A stretch of 64,000 nucleotides of DNA from Nectonema munidae (Eukaryota; Nematomorpha; Nectonematoida; Nectonematidae), in NCBI GenBank assembly GCA_030549495.1, contig JAUIRK010000509.1, forward strand, positions 1,734,501 through 1,798,500. The letters run 5' to 3'. Positions 50,081 to 61,290 of the stretch are shown in pieces. A program made the translations under genes and the position numbers. Below the pieces are notes generated by a model, which was given only the letters and a program-made list of their open reading frames with translations, was not told where the DNA came from and did no database searches. Position 1 is the stretch's first letter. Each line of letters starts with the position of its first letter.

Positions 50081-53027
50081 TACGGTGACCAGATTTTAAC
50101 ATCGGTAAGGCGGGACACCATTAACATGGGGTTCTTAATTAAAATTTAGTCTTTATTGAACAACAAAAAATTTCATAGAACACAAAAATAGTATTGTAAT
50201 ATATTTTTTCAAAGATAAGTACAATTTACAAATTTAAAATATGTATAGTATTATTTATTCTTTGGCATATTTCTCATTTGAGTGAATTTTTTTAGTAGAT
50301 GCTGTCGTTGTTTTAAAAATCATGAAATTTTTCCCAGGAACTCGTTAGATTATATTTCACACATAAAATGGCTTTTAAAGTCTCAACATTTAATTCTGAT
50401 TTTTCTGATCTCCATACTTTATTCACCGTAGAAAAAACACGTTCAGTTGCAGCATTAGTTCCTGGTAAGGACAGTGCATATTCCACCATCTTCAGTGCAT
50501 TATTGTCTGGAATATGGTTTTCTTCAAAATGATGAAATTCTTCCAACCATTTGTTCTCTATCGTGATTTTCGCTGATGCCCAAAATTTAATCTTTTCATT
50601 ATTAATATACTTTTTTAATAATGATACCTCATTAAAAAGATCATTTTCGAAAATATTACTGTATGTGAAATTTTGAGTACTATAATAGAATGATTTTTGC
50701 ACATCATTCCATTTAAGTTCTTGTTTCAATGTGACCCAATGAAAATGTTCAATATCATTGTAATGCCACGTCCACTCTTCTAAATAATCTATGCAGTTAT
50801 ATAAAACTTTTTAACACGATTCATCACATGTGCACGATTTATTGCACCTTGTTCTTCTACCTGCATTATACTATTACGAATAATTAACGGGAAGAAATTA
50901 TTTTCTAACCGCTCATGGCACTGAAATTTTAAATTAACTTCATTTGCCACTTCGATTACCGAAATTTTGTCACCTTCAATACGTTTTATAGCATTTTGAA
51001 AAAGAGCTGCTTCATTATGTGCAAACTCTAGCCAAATTTTAGAAGAATCTTTTTCAAAAAACTCTTCTAAAATTCTAGAACGTTTATCCTTTAATAGAAA
51101 GTAGGATTTCAAGGGATCATATATTTTCAAAATTCTTTCCATAGAGAGCTAACCAGCGCGTTTTACTGTATCTTTAAGCATTTCAACGCGCACAGTGTAT
51201 ATATAGAAATAAGAATAATAACAATATTTTCCACATCTACGGACAAGTCAGCAACTGTTTGAATGGCATTATGTATTATTTTGTAAAAAAAAATACAATT
51301 GGCGCCGCACAACCAACTTTTAGTTTTTGTTTAATCTATAAAAAAATATTATTTGCACTTTTTCTCGCTTTTCCTCCAAAATTTGCGTTCGTGTTGTCTG
51401 CGCATATGCAATCAATTTATGTTTTAATTTCTTTTTTTCTAGAATATTTATAATCGAGCTGAAAATTATTTGAGAAGCTTCCCTGGGCAAAGAAACAAAA
51501 TCTAAAATTCTAATTTTTATTCCACTTTCCGAATCAAAAAATCTAATAACGGTTGCAAATAACTTCTAACAATATTCTTCAAATAACAAATAATAATATA
51601 TGGATATAAAATTGATTTTTCTAGATTTTTCTTTAATTCTGAAAATGCATATGGGGAAAGCACATTACACACAATTGCTTCGGATTTTGTTCTAGCATAG
51701 GCAAATTTTTTGTTGAATAACTTTTTGACAAATTGTGATGTACATGCAGTCCATAGATCTGAAGGAATGCTTGTGATTAATAGCATGAAAAGACATAAGT
51801 CCTTCTGCTAATGCTAAATTTTTTTCTTCGTCTGCATAAGTTATTTTCCGAAAAAATTCTTGTATTTTGGAGAAGATGCAGCAGTATTTGAATATCTTTT
51901 ATGTTTCTGTGTCTCCAAGTGCTTTGAAATATCATTCTTGCCCCCGTGCGATATGGAAATTCACTATTATTACATTTCTCACATTTTACCATGTAATCGC
52001 TTTTGGTTTTTTAATAAAAGAAAATTCACCTTTTTAGATCATCTTTGAATTTGCATGATGCTCTCTTCTTACTCGTTGTGTTAAAAATCTAAAATAAAGA
52101 TATAAAATTATGTTATAAATTATTATATACATATTGCCTAATTAGTGAAATTTAAATTCAGTTTATTTCAAGATTTTTATCATGCCAAACAATCTTAATT
52201 CTCTAAGATTTTAACTGTTATAGACTTCAAAGTAAATTTAAAAAAATCACAATTATTTTAATGTTATTGCGCTTGATTTATAAAACTTAGACGCGGGTAA
52301 ATTATATATGAAGTATAAGAGGACATTTTGTACTGCTTAAACTTGATTATGTGATAAATAGGGATATTTGGAAACTTAAAATAAATTCATTTTGTTTTTG
52401 TACTTGAAGTAAAAAATAAAAGCAAAAATTTATATCAATCTAATTTATGAATTAACATTTTTAATTTAAAAAAGAAACAGTTTTTAATACGTATATTCAT
52501 GAAACATTTTTAGAAAGTAATATATTTTGAAAATTAATTTTTTCACAATTTTTTTTACAAACTCGAATTTTCATTTTTTTCGAACAATCATCTTTTATTC
52601 AGCTTTTATTGATGATAAAAAAATATTAAAACTGCTAAAACAAAAAATAAATCAAGTAAATAACAATTATAAATAGTGATAATTAATTTTTTACACCAAA
52701 CTAAAGATTGACCAGCAAAAATTAAAAACTTCGACAAAAGACGGACAAAGAGAAACATCTAATTTAAATTTGTAAATAGTTCTCGATAATCAGTTTTCAA
52801 CAATTATTATTATTAAAGTTTAACAATTATAAAATTAACCAAAATAATATGAAATTCATATTCTGGCGAAGTAGTCACATGGCCACCAAAAACTGTATAT
52901 TGCCTTCTCATTATCATGCCGTTTTATGGCTTGTCGTGCATTCTATTCTAAAATCGGGACGTTTTTAAAATGCCGCGGGACAATTTGTTGAAAATCGGGA
53001 CTGTTCCGCCAAAAGCTGGTCACTTTA
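50081..53027 (-). mobile_element. hAT transposon, 2.95 kb, perfect 8-bp target duplication
   Basis: GATAAGCA stands at 50073-50080 and again at 53028-53035. Inside it the ends are TACGGTGACCAG on the left and, read inward from the right, TAAAGTGACCAG: 12-bp inverted repeats with 10 matches. Near both ends are CGGGAC motifs, which occur several times on the right. The body contains a decayed minus-strand hAT transposase (50313-52050). The region 52050-52900 is AT-rich, with no coding found. Confidence 0.9.
50313..52050 (-). pseudogene. hAT transposase, decayed
   Basis: Minus-strand pieces in order. 52050-51517: MVKCEKCNNSEFPYRTG (finger-like start), KHLETQKHKRYSNTA, LAEGLMSFHAINHKHSFRS and ARTKSEAIVCNVLSPYA. 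About 51400-51190: a broken stretch with HNAIQTVADLSVDVENIVI, the region after the hAT second Asp. 51142-50789: RILKIYDPLKSYFLLKD and a helical insertion. 50729-50313: the C-terminal dimerisation region ALSLPGTNAATERVFSTVNK and SELNVETLKAILCVKYNL. Several stops and shifts. The last two blocks are intact and diagnostic of hAT. The host relation is a simple insertion; no regulatory site was seen. Confidence 0.85.
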
Positions 53028-53083
53028 GATAAGCACTGCACAAATAGTAAGAAATGCGCGCTTGTATGGCAGATATTTATAAG

Positions 53084-54050
53084 GAGTCTAGGTAAATTCA
53101 CCCACTTCAAGTCACCGACTGTCAATTCATCGATGTGTCAATTCACAGACAATTAATTTCACTGAAAAAAGATATATTGATTTTTAAATTCATTCTTGAT
53201 TTATTGATTACAAATTCATTTCTTCACATTTTAATTTTCCTTAGAATCAAAACTCAGAATAGAAATATTTTAATTTTTAATTATTTTTAATTAATTTAAT
53301 TATTTTAATATTTTGTTCTTTTATCTTCTGCTTTTTTTCTTTTGTTGAAATATCTTTTCTTTTTCCTTCTGCTTCTTTTTCTTTTATTAAATTCCCATTC
53401 AATACTTATTTTTTTCCAAAATATAAAGTTAAAAAGAATTATAAGCTCATAGTTATCAAACACATTTGTAATAACCCATGGCTTATCAATATATTAAATC
53501 TGAAAAAGGAAAGGAAAAGCTCTATTTAAGCTGTTATTTGTTTTTTAAAGAAAAGCAAAAAAACGAGAATGACCTCCAAAATTTAATCATGAACTGTGGA
53601 ACGTATACGATTCAGTTTTGAGCGATTTACCCCAAACAAACAATTCAGTGGAAGGATGGCATCGCGGCTTTGAATCACAACTGACAGCTTTTCATCCAGA
53701 CATAAAAAAATTCCTCGCCTATCAGAGTGAGCAAATTCTCAATGCAGCCAAAATGGAACAACAGTTTGCTGGCAATAAACCCCCCAAAGAAGAAAAGAAA
53801 ATATCACGATTGTGCAGAGAGAGAGAGAGTAAAGAATATCGTTTCAACTTTTAATCCCGAAAAGCCTCTCATTTCTTTTTTGAAAGCAATTGCCTATAAT
53901 ATTTCCTTTTAAACTTTCAAAACTATTTTATTTTTTATAAAACTTCTAATTTTTAATTTATTGTCTGTTTTTTATCATTTAAATCGTTGAATTGTTTGTC
54001 GGTGAATCGACACATCGGTGAATTGACAGTCCGTGAATTTACCGGATACC
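53084..54050 (+). mobile_element. Internally deleted MULE, 967 bp, with long TIRs
   Basis: ATTTATAAG flanks both sides (53075-53083 and 54051-54059), a 9-bp target duplication as expected for MULEs. The inverted repeats are about 55 bp: GGTAAATTCAC, GACTGTCAATTCA, CGATGTGTC and ATTCAC on both ends in opposite orientation. The left arm has about 14 extra bases. The arms themselves are built from a repeated AATTCAC(C)GA module. Only the end of a transposase remains inside, so the copy is non-autonomous. Confidence 0.8.
53573..53912 (+). pseudogene. MULE transposase C-terminal fragment
   Basis: Frame with FNHELWNVYDSVLSDLP, then QTNNSVEGWHRGFESQL and FHPDIKKFLAYQSEQI, the end of the MULE transposase domain (TNNxxEGWH motif). 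It shifts frame in an A-rich stretch at about 53790-53810 and continues as AERERVKNIVSTFNPEKPL to a stop at 53912. A GA run (about 53817-53830) lies in the coding text. All three catalytic acidic residues are missing, so it cannot be active. It belongs to the same FLYWCH-MULE group as the relic at 21784 but is a different, complementary fragment. Confidence 0.8.
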
Positions 54051-54172
54051 ATTTATAAGTTACAACACTTAACTCAAAAATCACGGAAGCAATATAAATA
54101 AGATAATAAAATAAGTAATTATTAAAACATAAATATATTTATTACATGATTAACAATCGGTAGTCGAACGCA

Positions 54173-55333
54173 CTATGGTATAATCAGATAAAAATGTGTC
54201 ATGTACAAGTTTTTAAAGCGTTTGATAGAATACAAATTAATGCGAAAAAAATTTATATTTGAATTATAAAATTGTTTCATTTTATACTCAATAGCTTGCT
54301 TAGAATTAGAACGTTTGTACGATGGGACTATCATGTTTTCTGTGAATCTAGGTGAGCATCTTTGTTTTTCGTAATTATACGAGATTGATTTTTCGAAAAT
54401 CTCAGGTAGCCAGTGACTAACATATTTCAGTGTAAGGATTGCAAACCTTAGATTTTATATATAGAGAAGGAATTTGATAGAATAACAGAGATGTATGTGC
54501 AAAGTAACTTTTGAAAACCATTAGTCTAAGTGTTTTTTTCTGAATAGACAGTAACTTCTTGGTGGGAAAGTGGCCCCAATTTACAACACTATAGTGTAAA
54601 TGAGGGAGAAGAGATTTGTAAAGAAGTATTAAACAGTGGGAAGAGAGAAATTTTCTGCAATATTTTAAAACTCCTGTAACATACAAACGTTTATTACACA
54701 CATAAAGGACTTGATCATTCCATTTAAGTTTTTCATTAATGATAAGACCCAAAAGATTAAACTTTCTCACCAAAGATACTCCTATTTTGCTAAATATTTC
54801 AGTAAAATCATTTCTTTGTTTTAGATTTGAAAAATCAATACAGTGAGATTTGTTATTAATGGTCAAAAAATTGAAAGAAAAGAACAATGGACCAAGGACA
54901 GAACCTTGGGTGACTCCATTTTGCAATTTTAATGGAAGTGATGAGAAATTATTTACAAATACTGTTTGAGATCTTTCATGATATAGGAATCAAAAAAATT
55001 GATAGCTAAATTTGCAAAACCATACAGTTTAAGCTTTTTTTAAAAGTAAGTCATATGGAATGGAGTCAAAGGCTTTTTTAAGGTCAATAAAAAAAATTAA
55101 AACTTTCTGTTTATGTTCGAGAGCATTCACAACTTTACTAATGAATATAGAATGATACATTTCGGTAGAGTAGCCTCTTCTAAACCCAAATTGTCGAGAA
55201 TAAAATAAAGAATTATAATTAAAGTGTTGGTTAATCTGGTTGTATAATATTCTTTCAAAAATTTTGGAAAGTGTGGGAATAAGAGATATCGGTCTATAAT
55301 TTTCTACATTAGAAGTACCGCCTTTTTTTTTAA
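54173..55333 (-). pseudogene. L2/CR1-like LINE ORF2, reverse transcriptase part
   Basis: Read down from 55333: KKGGTSNVENYRPISLIPT, IFERILYNQ, QFGFRRGYSTEMYHS, VLIFFIDLKKAFDSIPYD (box A with first catalytic Asp), then frameshifts, then NGVTQGSVLGPLFFSFNF (box B). The [FY]ADD box is deleted right after this. KFNLLGLIINEKLKWNDQV, LLYKSLLPHLHYSVVNWGHF and a C-terminal extension with WLPEIFEKSISYNYEKQRC follow, up to TAG at 54173. There is no RNase H, as in L2/CR1. It continues on the other side of the piggyBac insertion at 57406. A TAATAAAT string near 54150 may be its 3' end. Confidence 0.8.
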
Positions 55334-57401
55334 CACTAGAAAGACAAAGTGGTCAAAATGACCACATCGTACTTTTTAATCAATAAATTTATATAGAATC
55401 CAAAAATTAAATCATCAGTCACTTTGTGACTTTTAATATATATAATTATACTATGTTTTTAATACATGTGTTCTTCAAAACATTTATGAATTTTCTGTGC
55501 AGAGACTAACATACCTAAAAAGACAAAGTGGTCATTTTGACATCTCATCAATCAAACATTTGTTTTCAGTTGCTTGTCCTTTTTAATTCATTTTTTAATA
55601 TTTTTTATTCAATGCCTCTTCCTAAGTATAAAAGAGAAGCCTCTGCAAACGCGTTGTTATTCATTCGTAGTCTCGAGGAAGATAATTCTGGTTCAGATTT
55701 TCTCTCCAGCGAAAGCGATGAAGAAACTCTCCGTAATTTAGAGACTTCTTTCACTTCAGAAGATTCATCAAATAACTTAGAAACCGAAGAAGTAGACTTT
55801 CAAAATAATAATGATATGATTGGAAAAGATGGAACAATTTGGTCAGAAATTTCTTGCTCTGATGAACATGGACGTAAACAACAACAAAATGTTTTCAAAG
55901 TAAAATCTGGTCCAACAAATTATTCTCTTCGTAATATTGATAAAAGTTTTGTTTCAGCTTTTCGATGTATAATTTCAGAGAACATGTTGCGACACATACA
56001 AAAATGTACTAACTTTGAAGCTAAAAATTTTGAAAATGACTGGAAAATTGATTTGCACGATATTGACAAATTTATGGCACTTTCAATATTGCGCGGCGTT
56101 TTAGGGGGTAAAAATTACCCTCTCAAGTCTTTTTGGTCAAAAAAATGGGGCGTCAATTTTTTCTCAAACACTATGTCACGTTTAAAGTATGAAAAGATTA
56201 TGAAATATCTGAGGTTTGATATGAAAAGCGATCGTAATAAAAGACTTGAGAATGATAAATTTGCACTTTTTTTCCGATATTTGGAATATCTTTATAGAAA
56301 ATTGTATTCTCTCATATACACCTGACTGTTATTTGAGCGTGGATGAACAGCTTTTTCCTACTAAAGCAAGGTGCCCTTTTACTCAATACCTACCATCCAA
56401 GCCAGATAAATTTGGCATAAAGTTTTGGCTACTTGTTGAGGTTGAATCAAAGTATGTTTGTGGTGGATTTCCTTATCTTGGAAAAGATGAAGATAGAAGA
56501 AATCTTCAACTTGGTCATTATGTAGTGGATAAATTGCTTGAACAATCCAAACTGTATAATAAAGGTTACAATGTAACTTGTGACAACTATTTTACTTCCA
56601 AAAGTTTGTGCGAAAAACTGCTTGAAAAAAAAACAAGTTTGGTTGGAACTATAAAGCTGAATAGGAAAGAAATTCCTGAACTTTTGAAGCACAAGCCTAA
56701 TAAAATGCCTAAATTTTCTTCAAAAATTTTTTATTGCAATGAAAACATTTCTCTTACAGCGTATAAAGCAAAAGAAAACAAAATGGTGTTGATTTTGAGT
56801 TCTCTTCATACTAAAACAATAAAAATTTTGCAAGATAATAAAAAAAAGCCTGAAACAATTTTGTTTTATAACTCAACAAAGTATGGTGTAGATATAGTTG
56901 ACCAGATGACAAAGTTATACACTTCAAAAGCAGGAGTTAGAAGATGGCCATTAGCCCTTTTTTCAATGTTTTAGATTTAGCCGTGGTAAATTCTTATATA
57001 CTTTACAAGAAAATAAATAAATCTTCTATATCAAGACGCCAATTTATTATGAATCTTATTGAAGAGTTAGTTAAAGATCAAGTTGAAATATGCAATAGTG
57101 ATTCGGACTTTTCTTTGAATGACGACAAAATGTTATCTTCATCAACCAGAAAACTGTGCCAAACAAAACGCTGTAAAAATAAAAGTACTGAAAAGTGCAA
57201 AAAGTGTGGAAAAATGGCATGTGGTAAATGCATAAAAAAGAAGTTAATTATATGTAATAGCTGTTAGGCGTTTTTATTGTTTTTTTATTATTATTTTTAA
57301 ATAAAATAGTTCTAATTTTCAAATTTTGGATAAGTTATACAGAGTGGTCAATTTGACCACATTGTCTTTTTAGGTATAAAAAATCTTTGGTACTTCTAGT
57401 G
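55334..57401 (+). mobile_element. piggyBac element 3, 2.07 kb, inserted in the LINE
   Basis: TTAA at 55330-55333 and 57402-57405 flank the element. The ends are CACTAGAAAGAC on the left and, inward from the right, CACTAGAAGTACC. The 17-bp palindromes GTGGTCAAAATGACCAC (55349-55365) and GTGGTCAATTTGACCAC (57344-57360) lie close to the two ends. Another partial copy (GTGGTCATTTTGACATC) lies at about 55526-55542. The LINE protein reading is continuous across the TTAA when the element is ignored, which confirms the boundaries. Confidence 0.92.
55612..57267 (+). pseudogene. piggyBac transposase (element 3), two frameshifts
   Basis: I chose the ATG at 55612 (MPLPKYKREASANALL), preceded by T-rich sequence. 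An acidic Ser-rich N-terminal region (about residues 15-65) leads to the core: IGKDGTIWSEISC, VFKVKSGPTNYSL, TMSRLKYEKIMKYLRFD. Catalytic Asp blocks are CYLSVDEQLFP, NVTCDNYFTSKSL and KYGVDIVDQMTKLY. The C-terminus (57150-57267) has eight cysteines in a zinc-binding domain ending CGKCIKKKLIICNSC. Frame breaks occur only at T runs 56267-56273 and 56960-56965, one base each. Otherwise the protein is complete at about 550 residues. It is either a recent casualty or intact and misassembled. Confidence 0.9.
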
Positions 57402-57405
57402 TTAA

Positions 57406-58768
57406 TTGGAATTACTTTGGAAGTTTTAAAAACTTTAGGAAATACACCAAGCCCAGTGCATAAATTGAATAATTTCATAAACGGTGATGCATAGCGTTTC
57501 CAAGGAGTTTAATATCGGAAGGGGTTAAGCCATAAAACTTCTCACATTTACTTTTTTTAAAGTTATCTATGGCAATGAGTACATCATTGAGACTTATTTG
57601 GTGAAACTCAAAGAATAATTCATTGTGGGCTAAGTATTTTAAAATATTATTACTATCCGAGTTATGTTCTGAATATTAATTAAAATGATTATTAAAGATT
57701 TGGACTATTTCTAATGAGTCAGTTACTTCTCTTTTATCAATTGTCAGGGAAGGAATTTATTTATTTTCTCAGGTCTGATTTATAGAATTTATCATTTTCC
57801 AAGTAGATTTTATATCAGATGCACTTGAACCAAACATTGATCATATTGTGCTATTTTAGCTTTCCTAAAATTGTACTTTACCTTATTTGACATACTCACC
57901 CTTTAATTCTGAAGAAATTAATTTGAATTTCATTTTTCTATATAATTTGTCTCTATGTATTATTAAGGTCAGTATTTTAACATTCATTCAAGGCGACTTA
58001 TGACATTCATATTTATTTGTTCTGTGTATATACTGAGTAGTCTTACAGGCTTGTTTGATCATAATCAAGTTATCATTTATGCTTTTGGCTATGAATTCAG
58101 GATCGTCAGAAGAAAAACAATTCGAAAAATTTAATTTAGAAAAAGTATCAGAAAATTATTTTTCATTAATTTGACCACTAAATGAAGAAATTGTCTGAAA
58201 GCGTACCTGAAGATGGCCTAGTAGTAGAATTTATAGGAATGAAAGAAGCTGAATTCAAGATATTTAAAAAAGAAGAAACATGTATGTTCGAGAAACTTTC
58301 AAGTAAATTAAAATTAAAATCACCTACCAACAAGTTTTGTGAAGTATTAGAAAAATTACTAATGAAAATATCAAAATCATGCAGGAATGAGTTGATATCA
58401 TCATAATTATTCGATGGTTTCCCATAAAAATTATGAATATTGAGTTTAGTGCTATGCAAAAGAATTGATACACTCGCAAATTCACAAGTATTTGAAAACA
58501 CACCATTTTTCAATATTGAAAATTCAAAGGACTGATGGATATAAAAGACAAGACCATAATGTGAAGAAATGGATTTCTTAAAATTCACAAATTTATAGAA
58601 AGGTATATTGTAGCACGTAAAATCATGTTCACCTAACCAAGTCTCTTGAAGACAAATGATTGAAATAGGATGGGATGAAACAGAATGAGTATAATTTATG
58701 TAAAATTTTAACTCGATAAATTTAGATTTTAAAGAGATCATTTTTATTTTACTATCAACAAAACACAT
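57406..58768 (-). pseudogene. L2/CR1-like LINE ORF2, endonuclease part
   Basis: The minus-strand ORF from ATG 58768 to 58178 is open for 196 codons. It shows an APE-type endonuclease: ISIICLQETWLGEHDF, HYGLVFYIHQSFEF, NLLVGDFNFNLL, then SFIPINSTTRPSSGTLSDNF, the usual PTR/SxTLID end of L2/CR1 endonucleases. The frame then breaks several times before reaching FPKVFKTSKVIPI at 57406, which continues across the piggyBac element into the RT part. The GC-richer block at 58970-59130 lies upstream and could be its 5' untranslated region. ORF1 was not found. Confidence 0.8.
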
Positions 58769-60994
58769 TTTTGATCAAGACCAGTAACTATCAAGTTTAT
58801 TATAATTGAAAAAATTAAAAGAATCGGATAGGATGTGATTATTCATCATCAGAATCATATGGAGTAAGATTTTTGATATTGCTATACCTGAGGACAATTA
58901 TAACTTAATCAGAATGATTTAATATAGGACTAATTTTAATTAAGTTTAATGTTACTTCTTTTTCTTTATTCTAACCCAGTTTGTAAGCTGTCTCTCTAAA
59001 CAGCTTATACCAAGACTCTCGACTCAAGCCAGGGCGCAGACCAATGCGGATACCAACGCAGCGAAAAAACCGTACTACTCTTTCCAACACAGCAAAGTGT
59101 TTGGAGACACAGAAAGTAGGAGCATAATTATGTTTTTAGCTGTTAACGAGAAACTTGGAACAATTCAAATTTCGTCTAATTAATCTAAAACAATATTGGC
59201 AACTTAATCAGGATTAATATGCAAAAATGAATGATAGCTATTGTAGATAAGTTGAAAAGTGTAAGTTCGACTAAACCGATCACTTTTTGCCCTGCTTCGT
59301 TTGATTCCTTTTTCTTATTTGATTCTTCCTTTCATTTAAAATTACAGACAGCTTTGAACTTCGTAATATCTCAATAATAATCTAATTTTGCTCTTCATTA
59401 TAAATTGGTACTTTCATCAAGAATTCATTTTGTGCAATCTATTTTTGAAAAAACCTTTTTCAGAAGCCCAAAATTCAAACGATTTTAGAGCTTTTCTATT
59501 GAAGACAATCTCTTTGTTGATCTTATACATCCGAACCCTAACTCTTTTTTTTTAAATCAATTTCATGTGTTGTAGTTTCATAATCCTCTTTTTTTAATTA
59601 CAAAACGTTTTCAACCTGACTAAAAAATAACCCCATGTTTCGTATATATTATATATAAGTGGAACAAGATAAAAAAAACTTACAAGAAAACTTTATCCAA
59701 TTTTATCTTTGTACATCGAAATATATGGCAAACTTCTTGTGTAAAAAATAATCTGAACATAACGAATGAAATATCTAATTTTGTAGCTTGACCTTTGGGG
59801 CATGGAGGCTGTCTTGAAACATTTCTAATGTTTTGAGGGGTCTTCCAGTGCAGGTTCCCATTGATGAATAATGTTAGCAGGGGCAATTAAGCTGTCTGTA
59901 ACGGCAACACTCATCATCGAATGAGTCCGTAGTTTAAATAACATACACCTCATTGTTAAGAGAACTTTCACTGAAGGAAGCACCGATGGAGAAGGAGAGG
60001 AGGAATTTGTAGAAGACATTTTTACCGAAAAATCTCATTTCAATAAGAGTTGGTATGTTCCAAGGTTAGATGAAACAATCCATTGCCTTATCTACCTAAA
60101 CATATACTTGCTATAATCATCATATGGAAAAGTTTAGATAATAATTCAATATTCTCATAGCCTATTTTGACCGATAAAAACGCAGTCATACAAATCACGT
60201 ACTCAAGAGGAATCTCACAAATCAATAACTAACAATTTTGATTTTCACATTCGTTATATACTTCATTTTATGATCGAACTTTTAGTGCATCAAAAAGAAT
60301 CATACACTAGCTATGAAAATGAGCTCGGCCATGTTTAAAGTTTTGCAGTTGCTCAACAGTTGTTCCCATTTTATTTATTCGCTTTAAGTATGAAAAGTAG
60401 TTATTGGATGAACAGGAAATATTATTGGCTTTGATTGGTGGTGTGAGTTCAAAGTCATATTAAAACTATGCACGCACGAATCCAGGATATATTATAAAAT
60501 ACAGGGAAACATGTATACCCTGTAAGGAGACAGCATAGACCAGAAGGAAAATTAGCTACGAGTAGAAGATTAAGAGTTGTTTTGTTCTTTTCTATTTTCC
60601 AAGACATGTCTTGAAGTAGATTTATTAAAGTACCAATTGTTATTTGTTTATGAAACAAAAAAATCATTAATTTTTATGAATCAAAAAAATGCGCTACCTA
60701 ACTTAATCCAAGTTTGTGTACTTTACTGACATTCTCAATCAGTTATTTTGTATATTCTCGAAATTATGCTACCTTTATACAAATTTATTTAATACAAAAA
60801 TAGGTTATTTATTTGTATAAAGTGTTCATTAGAAGAATGATTTTTCTACCGTGTTATTGTTCCACAATGTGTTTAAAATCATTTGGGATGTCTTTTTGTG
60901 TGTATATTACAACATACTAGAGATCCTTCCAAGCCAGCATATTATTGATTTAAAAACTATATAATTAATTTTTTCAATAAAATCAATATTAATT
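58769..60994. other. No confident gene
   Basis: 58970-59130 is a less AT-rich block, perhaps LINE 5' sequence. The rest has only weak frames, the best at 59825-60019 on the minus strand, listed separately. Confidence 0.35.
59825..60019 (-). CDS. Hypothetical small ORF or relic
   Basis: An ATG-started frame of 64 codons. Its N-terminus is Ser/Pro-rich (STNSSSPSPSVLPS), followed by a mixed stretch and HQWEPALEDPSKH. An overlapping frame downstream (59886-59680) reads RQPPCPKGQATKLD and MFRLFFTQEVCHIF. The latter faintly resembles the start of a piggyBac core. The region is less AT-rich than its neighbours. It may be one broken transposase N-terminus or chance. I do not recognise it. Confidence 0.2.
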   Translation of the reverse strand: MSSTNSSSPSPSVLPSVKVLLTMRCMLFKLRTHSMMSVAVTDSLIAPANIIHQWEPALEDPSKH

Positions 60995-61290
60995 ACAGGC
61001 AAATTATAACAATATTATGTATTTAAAAATAGATGCATTTCGACTAAGACAAATTAACCTTTATAGAGTTATTATGGATGAACCAATTGTTGAAAGATTC
61101 AAGATCATCCACAATAAAAAATATACTTTTTCACAAGAGCAAAAACATCATTAATATAAATAGAAAAAAGTAGTGGCCCCAAAATAGAGCCTTGAGGCAT
61201 GCAACTAGACATATTTTAAATGGAAGAAAAACATTCGTCCGAACACGCATTGATTTCTATTAGACGAGTAGAATGACAACTTATTGGAAA
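60995..61290 (-). pseudogene. LINE reverse transcriptase fragment
   Basis: The minus strand at 61204-61120 reads SCMPQGSILGPLLFSIYIND, then VFALVKKYIFYC. This is box B of a non-LTR RT, followed after a frame break by DDLESFQQL, the remains of the ADD box. No further motifs are readable on either side. It looks like a short 5'- and 3'-eroded copy of a CR1/L2-type LINE. It is distinct from the copy at 54173, whose box B reads differently. Confidence 0.65.

Noticed and set aside
59825-60019. A possible piggyBac N-terminus
   Set aside because: The resemblance rests on one short string in a shifted frame. Kept only as a low-confidence hypothetical ORF.
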